A DNA stretch of 64,000 bases from JAFGKK01 sp964521085 (GTDB taxonomy: Bacteria; Chloroflexota; Anaerolineae; Anaerolineales; RBG-16-64-43). The translations under genes were made by a program, and so were the position numbers. This document shows positions 8,740 through 17,394 of the stretch, in pieces. How positions within the stretch are numbered: the stretch's first letter is position 1; every line of letters begins with the position of its first letter. Location of the stretch: positions 1-64,000 of the forward strand of contig CAZFPL010000008.1 in NCBI GenBank assembly GCA_964521085.1, given 5' to 3'. The notes beneath the pieces are model-generated. The model worked only from the letters and a program-made list of their open reading frames with translations, was not told the DNA's origin and did not search any database.

Positions 8740-10395
8740 CGGTTCGCATGCGCCGCCCGGTTGTGCTCCCTGCGGGCACGGGGCCACGCACTTATCGGGA
8801 CCCTGCTGCTGTTTCACCCAGCAGCCTAGCGGCTCGGCTTCGACGATCGGCACTTTACTGGTATCACCGGACGTCTCCACGTTTTCCTTGGCGAGCCAGC
8901 AATGGTTCAGGCTGTTCGGTATCCGCACCCACCACCAGGAGTTATCCGCATTCCGGCCGTCGATCGGCACCTCCAGACCCTGGAACAGGGTTGTCAGCGA
9001 CCGGTACTCGATGCTTGGTCCGCTGCGGCAGTAGGCGTTGTGCAGGAGTTTGGCGGTGGGGGTTCCGGAACCCGGGGAGGGCAGGAATTGGAAGTCCCAT
9101 CCGAAGTTGTTCTCGCGGCGGATATCCGCGTCACCAAGTGTAATTTCATACTCCCCCGTTTCGCAGCCGCGCACCGGAAAGGTGAAGCTGCCGGGGATGA
9201 GGACCGAGATGTTCGCTTCGGAAAGGGGATTGATCGAGACGCAATATGCGCCGGCGGCAAGTGGGCCGAACATATAATGCCCGCCCGAATCGGTCGTGGT
9301 CGTAGCCAGGCCCGTGGAGGGGCAGGGGCCTGCGCCAAGGTCGACGGTCACGCCTTCCAGACCGGGTTCTCCTCCTTCGAAGATGCCATTGGCTTCAAAT
9401 CCGCCTCCGGGCACGGCGATGCAACCCGGGGGAACGATATCGGTGCTTGCATAAGGAACGGCACATAGGTCGTGCCACACGTGGCCGTCGATCCAGCTGG
9501 ACGGTTCGCTGGAGGTGCCCCCGCCTGGACCTCCGCCGGGGATCGGGAAATCGAACGGCGGGATGGGGGTGATATGGGTCACCGGGAGGGTCGTGCATGC
9601 GCTGGTCCGGATGGTGAACGACCAGGTTTCCGACCAGGGGCCGTCTTCCGAGTCAACCCGGTCGCGCAGGTCGATTTTCACTCTCCAATAGTAACGAGTG
9701 CAGTCCGAAAGCTCGGATGTCGTCCAAGGCGGTTGGACTCCCAGATAAGGGAGGACGCTGCTGACCTCAATCGGATCGGTGAAGGTCGGCGTCTCGGATA
9801 TTTGCACCTTGTAATCGCCGGGAGGGATGCAGGTGGTCGGATCGTCCCATTCAAACAAGGGAGTCCGGATATCCCAAACGGATCCGTCCGGCGGGTAAAG
9901 CAAAACCGGAGCCGACATTGTCCCCGGACTGATCACCACGCACTCTGGTCCGGTGCGAAAGATACCCCAATCGACATCAGGGGTCTCGTCTCCAACACCG
10001 GCTTGGATCGACCAAATATACATCGTTCCGGTATCCAATGGATCGGGAGGGATCCATGATCTCAGGGATCCGGGAATTCGAACATCTGCAACGGCGGGGG
10101 GCATGTATGTCGCAGGCCAATTGGTATACAGGCGCAGCTGAAAATACTCGGGGTCGCAGGATGAATCGGAAAAAGACCACTCGAGGGTCGGTGACAATGA
10201 ATCGATAAGGACGCCCCAATCCGCCTCCGGCCCTCCCGGTGTCAGGGTTTCGGCTATTCCAAGATGGTCCGGCGAACAGGCCGGCAATCCTCCTTTTGAG
10301 ACCGGACGGCACGCACCCAGGAACACGACCATCCCTGCGAGCGCCACTGTGCGGAACCTGCCGAGAAAAGTCCGAGGTCGAATCCTGTTGATCAT
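8737..10395 (-). CDS. Lipoprotein with Ig-like repeats, SdrD-B/prealbumin-like insert and SH3b/Cys-rich tail
   Basis: 552 residues from the ATG at 10395, chosen over an in-frame start 48 bases upstream because AGGAGG lies 5' of it. Cys29 lies in an FLGAC lipobox. Residues ~50-290 hold the fibronectin-like repeats shared with the two neighbours. Residues ~300-430 look like a carboxypeptidase-regulatory/SdrD-B fold ('GHVWHDLC', 'EPGLEGVTVDLG', 'TTTTDSGGHYMFGPLAAGAY'), a rod-forming Ca-binding module in surface adhesins. SH3b starts near 445 and the shared Cys-rich tail ends the protein. It is the first gene of the minus-strand array, so a promoter is expected in the AT-rich region upstream. Confidence 0.85.
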   Translation of the reverse strand: MINRIRPRTFLGRFRTVALAGMVVFLGACRPVSKGGLPACSPDHLGIAETLTPGGPEADWGVLIDSLSPTLEWSFSDSSCDPEYFQLRLYTNWPATYMPPAVADVRIPGSLRSWIPPDPLDTGTMYIWSIQAGVGDETPDVDWGIFRTGPECVVISPGTMSAPVLLYPPDGSVWDIRTPLFEWDDPTTCIPPGDYKVQISETPTFTDPIEVSSVLPYLGVQPPWTTSELSDCTRYYWRVKIDLRDRVDSEDGPWSETWSFTIRTSACTTLPVTHITPIPPFDFPIPGGGPGGGTSSEPSSWIDGHVWHDLCAVPYASTDIVPPGCIAVPGGGFEANGIFEGGEPGLEGVTVDLGAGPCPSTGLATTTTDSGGHYMFGPLAAGAYCVSINPLSEANISVLIPGSFTFPVRGCETGEYEITLGDADIRRENNFGWDFQFLPSPGSGTPTAKLLHNAYCRSGPSIEYRSLTTLFQGLEVPIDGRNADNSWWWVRIPNSLNHCWLAKENVETSGDTSKVPIVEAEPLGCWVKQQQGPDKCVAPCPQGAQPGGACEP

Positions 10396-10897
10396 TTTTC
10401 CTCCTATGATTCCTGCCTTGTTCACGGAATGACCGCTTTTCATACCGGCGCGGAGTCGGCAGGCGGAACTCCGCTAGCCGGGATAATATGAAATGAATAA
10501 TGGGATAAGAATTATCGTATTAGTAGAAAGGAAAGTAACTAGATTGAGAATAGCATAATAAAGACAAGTCGGCTTACATAAAACCTACACAAAACCTCTT
10601 AGTGCCGCCGAACTAAAACCAGCCTGGGTTATGGGCGTTGCAGCCGATTTTTCAGCCGATCCTCCGGCTTTCATTCCATGGCAGGAAAGATCGAAATCGA
10701 TCTATTATGAAGAGAAAGCGCAGGATGAAGCCGGTCACCCATTGTTTTGGCTGGTCCGCCAGAAACCGGTGTCAGACCCGGCGATAAGGAACGAGGGAGT
10801 TGGGTTCTTATCACCTATACTTGCGCGGATTTCTTTGGTAACCTACCCATTGCAGGATGGGGGCCTGCCCAAAGCGCAAGCGACACAGGAGGCATGG
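10396..10897. other. Gene-free divergent intergenic region with an 11-bp tandem repeat
   Basis: This gap separates the minus-strand surface array from the plus-strand amino-sugar genes. It contains an AT-rich core (about 10480-10620), unlike its high-GC flanks. ACATAAAACCT (10576-10586) and ACACAAAACCT (10587-10597) are adjacent 11-base direct repeats, the spacing typical of OmpR/PhoB-family sites. GCGGAGT/ACTCCGC (10450-10474) can form a small hairpin. The stretch from about 10630 to 10897 is open in the frame of the next gene, but it looks unrelated to GH4 proteins and was not called coding. Confidence 0.6.
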
Positions 10898-12193
10898 ATG
10901 AAAATCGCAGTCATCGGCGGCGGATCCACCTATTCACCCGAGCTGGTCAACGGTCTCCTCGAGCGCACGGTGGTCCTGCCCGTGCGCGAACTTTGGTTGG
11001 TGGATATCGATGCAGAACGGCTGGAGATCGTGGGTGGATTCATACGGCGGATGGTCGCCGCCGCCGGCAGCCCGTTTTCGGTCGAACTGACGGACGATTA
11101 CAAGCAGGCCGTCGCGGGCGCTTCCTATGTGGTGACCCAGCTGCGCGTCGGCAAGATGCCCGCCCGCCGGGAGGACGAATACCTCGGCAAGCGCCACGGC
11201 CTGATCGGCCAGGAAACAACCGGCGTCGGAGGGATGACCAAAGCCCTGCGGACGATCCCTGTGATCCGCGGGATCGCCGCGGAGATGCGGCGAGTCGCAC
11301 CCGGAGCGGTGCTTGCCAATTTCACAAATCCGGCCGGCCTGGTTACGCAGGCGCTGACCGACGTGCTGCCGCACGGACAGGGGATCGGGGTATGCAACGT
11401 ACCCATCACCACCCGGATGAGCATCATCAAGCGTTTGGAAAAGATGACCGGAGCCAAAATCGATCCTGCGCGGACCCAGCTCAATACGCTGGGATTGAAC
11501 CATCTCTCCTGGCATCGGGGATTCACGCTGGACGGAGAGGACCTGTGGGGGCAGATCCTCGCGGAAACGGTAAAAGAACTGAGAGCGCAACCGGACCCGG
11601 AATGGGATCCGGATTGGATCGAGAAGAACCGCCTGCTTCCGAACTATTATCTGCAATACTACTACCACACCGAAAAGAAACTCGCCGCCCAGGAGAAGTG
11701 GCCGCCTTCGCGCGCCGAGGAGGTGATGGAGGTTGAAAAGCGGCTGCTGGCGGAATACGCCGAACCGGACCGCACTGCGCCGCCCGAGGATTTGAAAAAA
11801 CGGGGCGGAGCATACTATTCCACCGCGGCGACACAACTGATCGCCGCCCACTACGCGGGGAAAGGGGAAGTCCACGTCGTCAACATTGCCCACAACGGCG
11901 CAGTAGAAGGCTGGCCGAAGGATTGGGTGCTCGAGATGCCGGTCAACGTGACGCGCGGATCCGTGCAGCCGATCCCCGCGCCGCCGCTGCCAAAAATGTG
12001 CTACGACCTGATCGCGCGGGTCAAGGAATACGAACTGCTTACCGTCCAGGCGGCGATCCATGGAGATCGCAAGGCGGCCCGGGGAGCGCTACTCGCCCAT
12101 CCGCTGGGTCCGGGTCCGGATCGGGTGGACGCGGTGCTTGACGATATGCTGGAGACGAACCGGCACCATCTGCCGTTGTTCTGGGAAAAATAG
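10898..12193 (+). CDS. Glycoside hydrolase family 4, 6-phospho-beta-glucosidase type
   Basis: 431 residues. The frame is open further upstream, but the ATG at 10898 has AGGAGG five bases before it and begins with the NAD-binding strand MKIAVIGGGS. GH4 enzymes hydrolyse 6-phospho-glycosides by an NAD+/Mn2+-dependent redox-elimination mechanism in the cytoplasm. Visible signatures are GGGSTYSPEL (residues 7-16), a CNVP metal-binding motif near residue 166 and LGLNHLSW near residue 200. Length is normal for the family. The following kinase, SIS and ChbG genes suggest that the substrate is a (phosphorylated) chitobiose-like or other aminosugar glycoside, analogous to ChbF. Substrate specificity is inferred from neighbours only. 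Confidence 0.88.
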   Translation: MKIAVIGGGSTYSPELVNGLLERTVVLPVRELWLVDIDAERLEIVGGFIRRMVAAAGSPFSVELTDDYKQAVAGASYVVTQLRVGKMPARREDEYLGKRHGLIGQETTGVGGMTKALRTIPVIRGIAAEMRRVAPGAVLANFTNPAGLVTQALTDVLPHGQGIGVCNVPITTRMSIIKRLEKMTGAKIDPARTQLNTLGLNHLSWHRGFTLDGEDLWGQILAETVKELRAQPDPEWDPDWIEKNRLLPNYYLQYYYHTEKKLAAQEKWPPSRAEEVMEVEKRLLAEYAEPDRTAPPEDLKKRGGAYYSTAATQLIAAHYAGKGEVHVVNIAHNGAVEGWPKDWVLEMPVNVTRGSVQPIPAPPLPKMCYDLIARVKEYELLTVQAAIHGDRKAARGALLAHPLGPGPDRVDAVLDDMLETNRHHLPLFWEK

Positions 12194-12256
12194 AAGCACA
12201 GAATCCGGGATTTCGAAAATTTTAAACCGCTTCCGAAGGGATTGGATTTTCCAGTA

Positions 12257-13240
12257 ATGACATCACAAAAAATCCTCCTGGGCGTCGATATCGGCGCCAC
12301 CAAAACAAGGGCGCTCCTGGCCGACGAGAACGGCGCGGTTCTCGGTTTCGGCCTGGCCGGTCCCGGAAACCATGAAACGGTGGGATATCCCGGCCTGACG
12401 GCGTCTGTGCGATTTGCGCTTGAGATGGCCTGCGCGCAGGCCGGGGCGGCCGAGGCGGATATCCTGGCAGCCGGATTCGGGATTGGCGGGCTGGATTGGG
12501 ATTCTCAGGAAGCCGACACCCGCCGGGCGATCGGGGAAACCGGTCTGCGGTGTCCAATGCGGCTGGTGAACGACACCATTCTGGGATTGGTCGCCGGCGC
12601 TCCGGAAGGCTGGGGAGTGGCGGTGGTTTCCGGGACGGGCTGCAATTGCTGGGGATGGACCAAGGACCGCACCCGCATCGGGCGGGTGACCGGCGGCGGG
12701 ATACAAATGGGGGAGGGAGCGGGCGCAACGGAACTGATCGCCGAGGCGGTCAAGGCGGTTGCCCGGTCTTGGACCAAACGGGGGCCTGCCACCGTGCTGG
12801 CGGATGCGTTTGTGGCGTGTGCCGGCGCGCGGGATCTTACCGACCTGCTGGATGGAATGATGGAAAACCGCTACGAAATGAACGCCTGCTCCGCGCCGCT
12901 GATCTTCCAAGCGGCCGCGAAGGGCGACCCGGTCGCCGCCGGACTGGTGGAGTGGGCCGGAACGGAATTGGGGGAAATGGTGAATGCGGTCGTCCGTCAA
13001 TTGGATTTCCAGGAATTGGAATTCGATGTAGTGATGATCGGAAGCATGTTCGACGGCGGACCGGCCCTGGTGGACGCGATGCGCCGAAAAGTGGCTGCAC
13101 TGGCGCCGCATGCACGCTACATCCGCCTGGCCTGCCCGCCGGTGGTGGGAGCCGCAATCCTGGCGATGGAACGGGCCGGCATCCCGGTCTCGGCAAAGGC
13201 AAAAGAGCGGCTTGCCCGGGAAACGATCGCGCATATGTAA
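12257..13240 (+). CDS. BadF/BadG/BcrA/BcrD-family sugar kinase, probably N-acetylglucosamine kinase
   Basis: 327 residues from the ATG at 12257. A TTG 15 bases upstream is also in frame; GAAGGG sits nearer to that one, so the start is not certain. ASKHA-type ATPase signs are the phosphate-1 loop GVDIGATKT (~residues 9-17), a phosphate-2/adenosine region VVSGTGCNCWG (~123) and a C-terminal 'VVGAAILA' helix. Homologues phosphorylate N-acetylglucosamine or related hexosamines with ATP. Placement between a GH4 enzyme and a SIS-domain protein fits cytoplasmic phosphorylation of amino sugars in an organism that shows no PTS genes here. Confidence 0.8.
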   Translation: MTSQKILLGVDIGATKTRALLADENGAVLGFGLAGPGNHETVGYPGLTASVRFALEMACAQAGAAEADILAAGFGIGGLDWDSQEADTRRAIGETGLRCPMRLVNDTILGLVAGAPEGWGVAVVSGTGCNCWGWTKDRTRIGRVTGGGIQMGEGAGATELIAEAVKAVARSWTKRGPATVLADAFVACAGARDLTDLLDGMMENRYEMNACSAPLIFQAAAKGDPVAAGLVEWAGTELGEMVNAVVRQLDFQELEFDVVMIGSMFDGGPALVDAMRRKVAALAPHARYIRLACPPVVGAAILAMERAGIPVSAKAKERLARETIAHM

Positions 13241-13290
13241 CCGGTCCGCAGCGGGCCATTCTTCATCTCTATAAAAGGAAAAACGACCTT

Positions 13291-14328
13291 ATGGAATCGG
13301 TGCTTTGGAAAGAAATCCACGAACAACCGGAAGTCATCCGGAAACTGATCACGGAAGAACATACTCAAATTCTCCGATTGGGGCGCGAGCTTCGGGAAAA
13401 GTCGTGCCGCTTTGTGTACCTCGCAGCTCGGGGGACTTCCGACAATGCCGCCCGCTACGGACAATACCTCTTCGGCGGGATCAACCGGCTGCCGGTGGCG
13501 CTTACGGCTCCTTCCCTCTTCACCACCTATCGGACTCCTCCGCGACTTGGGGATGCGCTGGTCATCGGCATTTCGCAATCCGGGCAGTCGCCGGATATTG
13601 TTGAGGTGCTGGAGGAGGCGCGCCGGCAGGGGGCGCCGACTATTGCGATCACCAACGACGGCAATTCGCCGCTGGCTCTGGCGGCCGAGCACGTCCTCCT
13701 CCTCGCGGTCGGCCGCGAGCAAAGCGTTGCGGCCACCAAGACGTACACCTCGCAACTCGCCGTGCTGGCGATGCTTTCGCTGGCGATGGAGGATCAATTA
13801 AAGGAGGAAACGCTTGCGCCGGTCGTGTCCTGGATGGAATCCGCTTTGCAGGCGGAGCCACAGGCGCAGGCCGCCGCCGAACGAATTGCGGATTCCAACC
13901 GCGCAGTCGTTTTGGGCCGCGGTTATCACTTGTGCACCGCGCACGAAATCGCGCTGAAAATCAAGGAGCTTTCCGGCGTGGAAGCCGAACCGTATTCCAC
14001 CGCGGATTTCAAACACGGACCGATCGCGATGGCGGAAGGCGGTCTGCCCGTGATCCTCGTTTCGGTGGGCGCCACTTTCCGGCAGGAAATGGTCGAGTTG
14101 GCGGATCTTGTCCGGTCGCAGGGCGCGCGCGTCCTTCCCGTCGCCGACGAACTTCCCGGCCTCCAGCCTGCGGATTCCTGGATTCCCCTTCCGCCCGGGG
14201 AACCCGAATGGCTGACGCCCATCGCGGCGATCATTCCCGGACAGCTTTTAGCCATCCATCTTACGCGGGCGCGCGGATTGGACCCGGACCGGCCGCGGCA
14301 TATCCGCAAAGTAACCCTTACGCATTGA
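13291..14328 (+). CDS. SIS-domain aminosugar-phosphate isomerase/deaminase (GlmS isomerase-like)
   Basis: 345 residues. The frame is open far upstream inside the preceding gene, but the ATG at 13291 has AAGGAA upstream and begins the conserved N-terminus (MESVLWKEIHEQP). Two SIS domains are visible: the first with ARGTSDNAA (~45) and SQSGQSPDIVE (~95), the second with VVLGRGYH (~205), 'EIALKIKEL' and FKHGPIA (~240). This is the layout of the GlmS isomerase half without the glutaminase domain, as in AgaS/FrlB and type II glucosamine-6-phosphate deaminases. With the kinase and deacetylase next door, deamination of GlcN-6-P to Fru-6-P is the favoured role. Confidence 0.82.
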   Translation: MESVLWKEIHEQPEVIRKLITEEHTQILRLGRELREKSCRFVYLAARGTSDNAARYGQYLFGGINRLPVALTAPSLFTTYRTPPRLGDALVIGISQSGQSPDIVEVLEEARRQGAPTIAITNDGNSPLALAAEHVLLLAVGREQSVAATKTYTSQLAVLAMLSLAMEDQLKEETLAPVVSWMESALQAEPQAQAAAERIADSNRAVVLGRGYHLCTAHEIALKIKELSGVEAEPYSTADFKHGPIAMAEGGLPVILVSVGATFRQEMVELADLVRSQGARVLPVADELPGLQPADSWIPLPPGEPEWLTPIAAIIPGQLLAIHLTRARGLDPDRPRHIRKVTLTH

Positions 14329-14556
14329 ATGGAGGAGAAAATTTTTTATCGTAAACAGAAACCGGTGAAAAAAGCCGTCATGCTAAGCGAATCATCTATG
14401 CACACGTTGTAGATCCTTCGCTACGCTCAAGGTGGCATATCCAGAAGTGTGATCTATAGAACAATCTTCACCACAAAGACACCAAGACAAAAAGGAAAAA
14501 TCTTTGTGTCTTTGTGCCTTGGTGGTAAATGAGATTGTTTCAGACCAGGGCTGAAA
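14329..14556. other. Intergenic spacer containing dispersed repeat sequences
   Basis: The spacer between the SIS gene and the ChbG-like gene holds a 'GATCCTTCGCTACGCTCAA' motif at about 14410-14428, of a kind often seen scattered in environmental bacterial genomes, followed by the family B palindrome listed separately. No convincing promoter was identified. No strong ribosome-binding site precedes the next gene. Confidence 0.5.
14470..14527. repeat. Dispersed imperfect palindrome, family B, copy 1
   Basis: 'ACCACAAAGACACCAAGACA' on the left is an imperfect inverted repeat of 'TGTCTTTGTGCCTTGGTGGT' on the right. The same kind of sequence (AACCACAAAGACACC...GGTGTCTTTGTGGGTT) recurs at 59530-59598 in this window. 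Confidence 0.75.
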
Positions 14557-15402
14557 ATGGAAAAAACGAAGTACCTGATTGTCAACGCGGATGATTATGG
14601 CCGCACCCCGGGTGTCTCCCAAGGCATCCGTGAAGCGCATTTGCATGGGATTGTCACCTCGACCTCGGCACTCATGAATATGCCTTGGATCGAAGAGGAT
14701 TTGCGGATCGCGATGCGGGAAACTCCGGATCTGGGATTGGGCGTGCATCTGGTGCTCACTTGCGGAACGCCGTTGCGATCGCCCGATTTGGTGGAAACCA
14801 TAACCGGCGGACATGAGAGTTTTCCGAAATTGCAGGATTTGGTGCAAAAATTAACGGGTGTGGATCCGGAACAGGCAGCCGCCGAATGGGATACGCAAAT
14901 TCAGCGGTTCATCGAGCTCACGGGACGGAATCCGGATCACCTGGATTCGCATCATCATGTGACCTTTTTTACCGAGGAGTTGTTTTCGAAGTTCCTGGAT
15001 CTGGCGCGGCGATACAGTTGCGCGATTCGGATCCCGTTTCCAACCCAGTCGGGCTATTGCGACGGCCTGCCGCAGCAGTTTTCCGACGCGGTGATGGAAT
15101 TTGTTCCGCGGTTGACACAGCAGGATGCGCCGTCCAAGCCGGATTGGTTTATCGGCACTTTCTATGATGAACTAGCCACGTCCGAACAGCTTTTCCGGAT
15201 CCTGGACCAAATGGAAACCGGTGTCTCCGAGATGATGTGCCATCCCGGGTATGCGGACGAGGCGCTCCTGAATGGCTCGGCCTACAGCAAGCCGCGAGAA
15301 CGCGAGGTGCGGATCCTGACCATGGATTCGGTCCGGCAGACTTTTGTGGAACGCGGGATACGGCGGATTAATTTTTCTGCACTTACACAATTGCCCAAAT
15401 AG
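14557..15402 (+). CDS. ChbG/YdjC-family carbohydrate deacetylase
   Basis: 281 residues. The N-terminus 'LIVNADDYGRTPGVSQGI' carries the metal-binding Asp pair (ADDYG, ~residues 10-14) typical of the YdjC/ChbG family, and DSHHHV near residue 130 supplies further metal ligands. The HPGYADE motif near residue 230 is also conserved. In enteric bacteria ChbG removes an acetyl group from chitobiose-6-phosphate so that the GH4 enzyme ChbF can act. Here it follows a GH4 enzyme, a GlcNAc-kinase-like protein and a SIS deaminase-like protein, giving the same logic without a PTS. The intervening repeat spacer leaves co-transcription uncertain. Confidence 0.85.
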   Translation: MEKTKYLIVNADDYGRTPGVSQGIREAHLHGIVTSTSALMNMPWIEEDLRIAMRETPDLGLGVHLVLTCGTPLRSPDLVETITGGHESFPKLQDLVQKLTGVDPEQAAAEWDTQIQRFIELTGRNPDHLDSHHHVTFFTEELFSKFLDLARRYSCAIRIPFPTQSGYCDGLPQQFSDAVMEFVPRLTQQDAPSKPDWFIGTFYDELATSEQLFRILDQMETGVSEMMCHPGYADEALLNGSAYSKPREREVRILTMDSVRQTFVERGIRRINFSALTQLPK

Positions 15403-15422
15403 AAAAAATTAAACGGAAAAAG

Positions 15423-15454
15423 AAAAAACCTCCTTTTATCTTGGGAGGTTTTTA
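15423..15454. terminator. Bidirectional intrinsic terminator
   Basis: AAAACCTCC (15425-15433) and GGAGGTTTT (15444-15452) form a stem with A-tract and T-tract flanks on opposite sides. It lies between the convergent ChbG-like gene and the anti-sigma gene and can serve both. Confidence 0.8.
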
Positions 15455-15477
15455 TATCCTTTCGATAATGGCGTGTC

Positions 15478-16788
15478 TTATTTCATGCTTTCAGCGATGG
15501 CGGTCAGATCGGTGTGATCCAGCCTTCCGCCAAACGCGGATGACCTGGTGAAAGTCATCATCAGTTTCAAGCCTTCCTTTGTCCAGATCAGCGCTTGCGC
15601 CAATTCGTTGGAAAGGATTTTCCCCGTCAGATCATCGATCCTGACTTCCTCGGCCGTCGTCGGTTCCTGATGCCGCGAGGTCAAAGCGTAAAACATCCAC
15701 TCAAGTTCGGCCGGAATGGATATTGGCATCTCATAAATATAAAGATCTGCAACCGACCGCCGGTCTTTGATCAGGCAATATCTAACCGTCACAAAATCCG
15801 CAAGATAAGGCGTATATCCTTGAGACAGGGCTTGATCATCATGATGATAGCTTGCGCCGCAAAATTGGAATTCCTTCGGGAGGAGTCCGGGTTCGAGAAT
15901 GTTGTATCCGGCCTGTTGTTCGACGGGGGGCGTATCGAAACCGGCTAGGGTATCGATGCCATTTGAAATGGAGACCAGGTTCTCCGCAAAGTCGATCAGT
16001 TTTTCTTTCATCCCCTCCTTGGGGGCTTGCTCGACGGAAATCTCAAACCACCGGCTGCCTTCCTTCCAGCGCAAACGGTAATACGGATCCTCTGAGTACC
16101 ACCATTTCCCTGCATTCGGAGAATTCGGCTGTGAGACCCAGTGCCCGGCGGCATATTCGGCCGGATACGGACCCACCTTAACCGCTTGAACGGCATCCTC
16201 CGCGACCCCGCACCAGGGCTCCGGACATGAGGATGGAAACTCTCCGAGGCCCTGGTTGATCTGATAAAAGACTCCGTCCGCGTGGAATGATAGGAGGACC
16301 TCGGGCAAATTGCGGTCTACATACAGGAAGTCGAATATCACCTTCAAACGGTCCGCCGGGAAGGATCGGATCTCGAAGCCGGCTTCGGCCTCGGCATTGA
16401 TCAGCTGGCACGGGAAGGTCGAAGACAGGGGGGCGATCATCTCGCCGCATAAATCCATATTGACGGCGGGAATGGGTTCCACGATCACCAGACTGATGGG
16501 AATGGAATGGGTGGGTACCGGTGTGCGGGTGGGTTCGAAAGAAGGAGGAAAATATTTTTCGGTTGTGGTTGCAAAGAATCCGATGATCTGTTGAGCGAGC
16601 GCCCGGCCCTGGGGGGTGAACACCAGCAGGAATACGAAAACCACGATCGCGATTCCCGCGCCTGCGTACATCCGGCGGTGAACCGCTGCAGAGGGGGTCC
16701 ACTGCGCGCGATCCATTCGGCGGTAAAAAGACTGCGACGGCGTCGGTTGAAAATCATGCATTCGTTCTTCAATGGTTTTCAAGGACAT
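15478..16788 (-). CDS. Putative anti-sigma factor, single-pass membrane protein
   Basis: 436 residues. The N-terminal ~40 residues are cytoplasmic and charged. One transmembrane helix follows at ~42-58, then a large extracytoplasmic region with no recognised enzyme motif. The start lies immediately after the sigma-factor stop (TAG at 16790-16792), and the AGGAG inside the sigma gene's last codons is its ribosome-binding site, so the two are translationally coupled. A membrane protein encoded directly after an ECF sigma factor is the usual arrangement for an anti-sigma factor. The extracellular part could sense envelope conditions. No zinc anti-sigma HxxxCxxC motif was seen, so the assignment is by context. 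Confidence 0.65.
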   Translation of the reverse strand: MSLKTIEERMHDFQPTPSQSFYRRMDRAQWTPSAAVHRRMYAGAGIAIVVFVFLLVFTPQGRALAQQIIGFFATTTEKYFPPSFEPTRTPVPTHSIPISLVIVEPIPAVNMDLCGEMIAPLSSTFPCQLINAEAEAGFEIRSFPADRLKVIFDFLYVDRNLPEVLLSFHADGVFYQINQGLGEFPSSCPEPWCGVAEDAVQAVKVGPYPAEYAAGHWVSQPNSPNAGKWWYSEDPYYRLRWKEGSRWFEISVEQAPKEGMKEKLIDFAENLVSISNGIDTLAGFDTPPVEQQAGYNILEPGLLPKEFQFCGASYHHDDQALSQGYTPYLADFVTVRYCLIKDRRSVADLYIYEMPISIPAELEWMFYALTSRHQEPTTAEEVRIDDLTGKILSNELAQALIWTKEGLKLMMTFTRSSAFGGRLDHTDLTAIAESMK

Positions 16789-16789
16789 G

Positions 16790-17365
16790 CTATTTCTCCT
16801 GAGACCGCGGCCAGTCCCTGTGCAACCGGTCGAGTGTCCGCCGGATAGTCACGGACACGGTATTATCGGGAATGCCGAGATGATCCGCTATTTGATGGAC
16901 ATGCCAACCAAGCATATAGCGCAAGACAAGCATCTCTCGTGGACCGTCGGGAAGCGATTGCAGCATCCGGAGCAATTCGGATTGCTCCTCCCCGGACGAT
17001 ACAATCTCTTCCGGACCGGGATCCTGATTGGCAAGTTCCGCAGGTGGATTTTCTTCCCTTGCGGGATGCGTTTTTCGCCGGCGGTACCGGTCGATCACCA
17101 GCCGGCGGGCGATCGTGAGCAGCCAACCGGTTGCGGCTCGCTCATCCCCGTGGAAAATGCGACGTGTTTTCCAGGCGCGTGAAAAGGTCTCAGCGGTCAG
17201 ATCTTCCACTTCGGCGGCCGGACCGCCGGTCAATCCGTAGAGGTATCGAAAAACCGACAAGTGAGCGTGTTCAAACAAAATGCTGAATCCGGACGACGTG
17301 GAAAATTGAGCATCGGTGATTTCGGGTTTCGATGAATGGAAGAGGTTTCGGAATCGATCTGCCAA
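16790..17365 (-). CDS. ECF (sigma-70 family) RNA polymerase sigma factor
   Basis: 191 residues if translation starts at the TTG at 17365, which has AAAGGAG five bases upstream. An in-frame TTG at 17386 would place that site inside the gene. Region 2 is visible as 'LFEHAHLSVFRYLYGLTGG..EVEDLTAETFSRAW' (written in part), and region 4 as 'LPDGPREMLVLRYMLGW' followed by the helix-turn-helix 'QIADHLGIPDNTVSVTIRR'. A Gly/Pro/Glu-rich linker separates them. It directs transcription of an unknown regulon and is probably held by the membrane protein encoded immediately downstream. Confidence 0.9.
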   Translation of the reverse strand: MADRFRNLFHSSKPEITDAQFSTSSGFSILFEHAHLSVFRYLYGLTGGPAAEVEDLTAETFSRAWKTRRIFHGDERAATGWLLTIARRLVIDRYRRRKTHPAREENPPAELANQDPGPEEIVSSGEEQSELLRMLQSLPDGPREMLVLRYMLGWHVHQIADHLGIPDNTVSVTIRRTLDRLHRDWPRSQEK

Positions 17366-17394
17366 AACGGCTCCTTTGACAGGCAAGCATTGTC

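Noticed and set aside
2485..10395. CRISPR-like or satellite array suggested by recurring blocks
   Set aside because: The recurring blocks are ~1-3 kb apart and encode the shared SH3b tails of separate genes; there are no short regular repeats with unique spacers anywhere in the window.
10631..10897. N-terminal extension of the GH4 protein
   Set aside because: The extension lacks GH4 similarity, while an ideal AGGAGG site precedes the ATG at 10898 that begins directly with the NAD-binding strand.
12496..13290. N-terminal extension of the SIS-domain protein
   Set aside because: It reads the kinase gene in a wrong frame; the family starts at the MESVLW residue.
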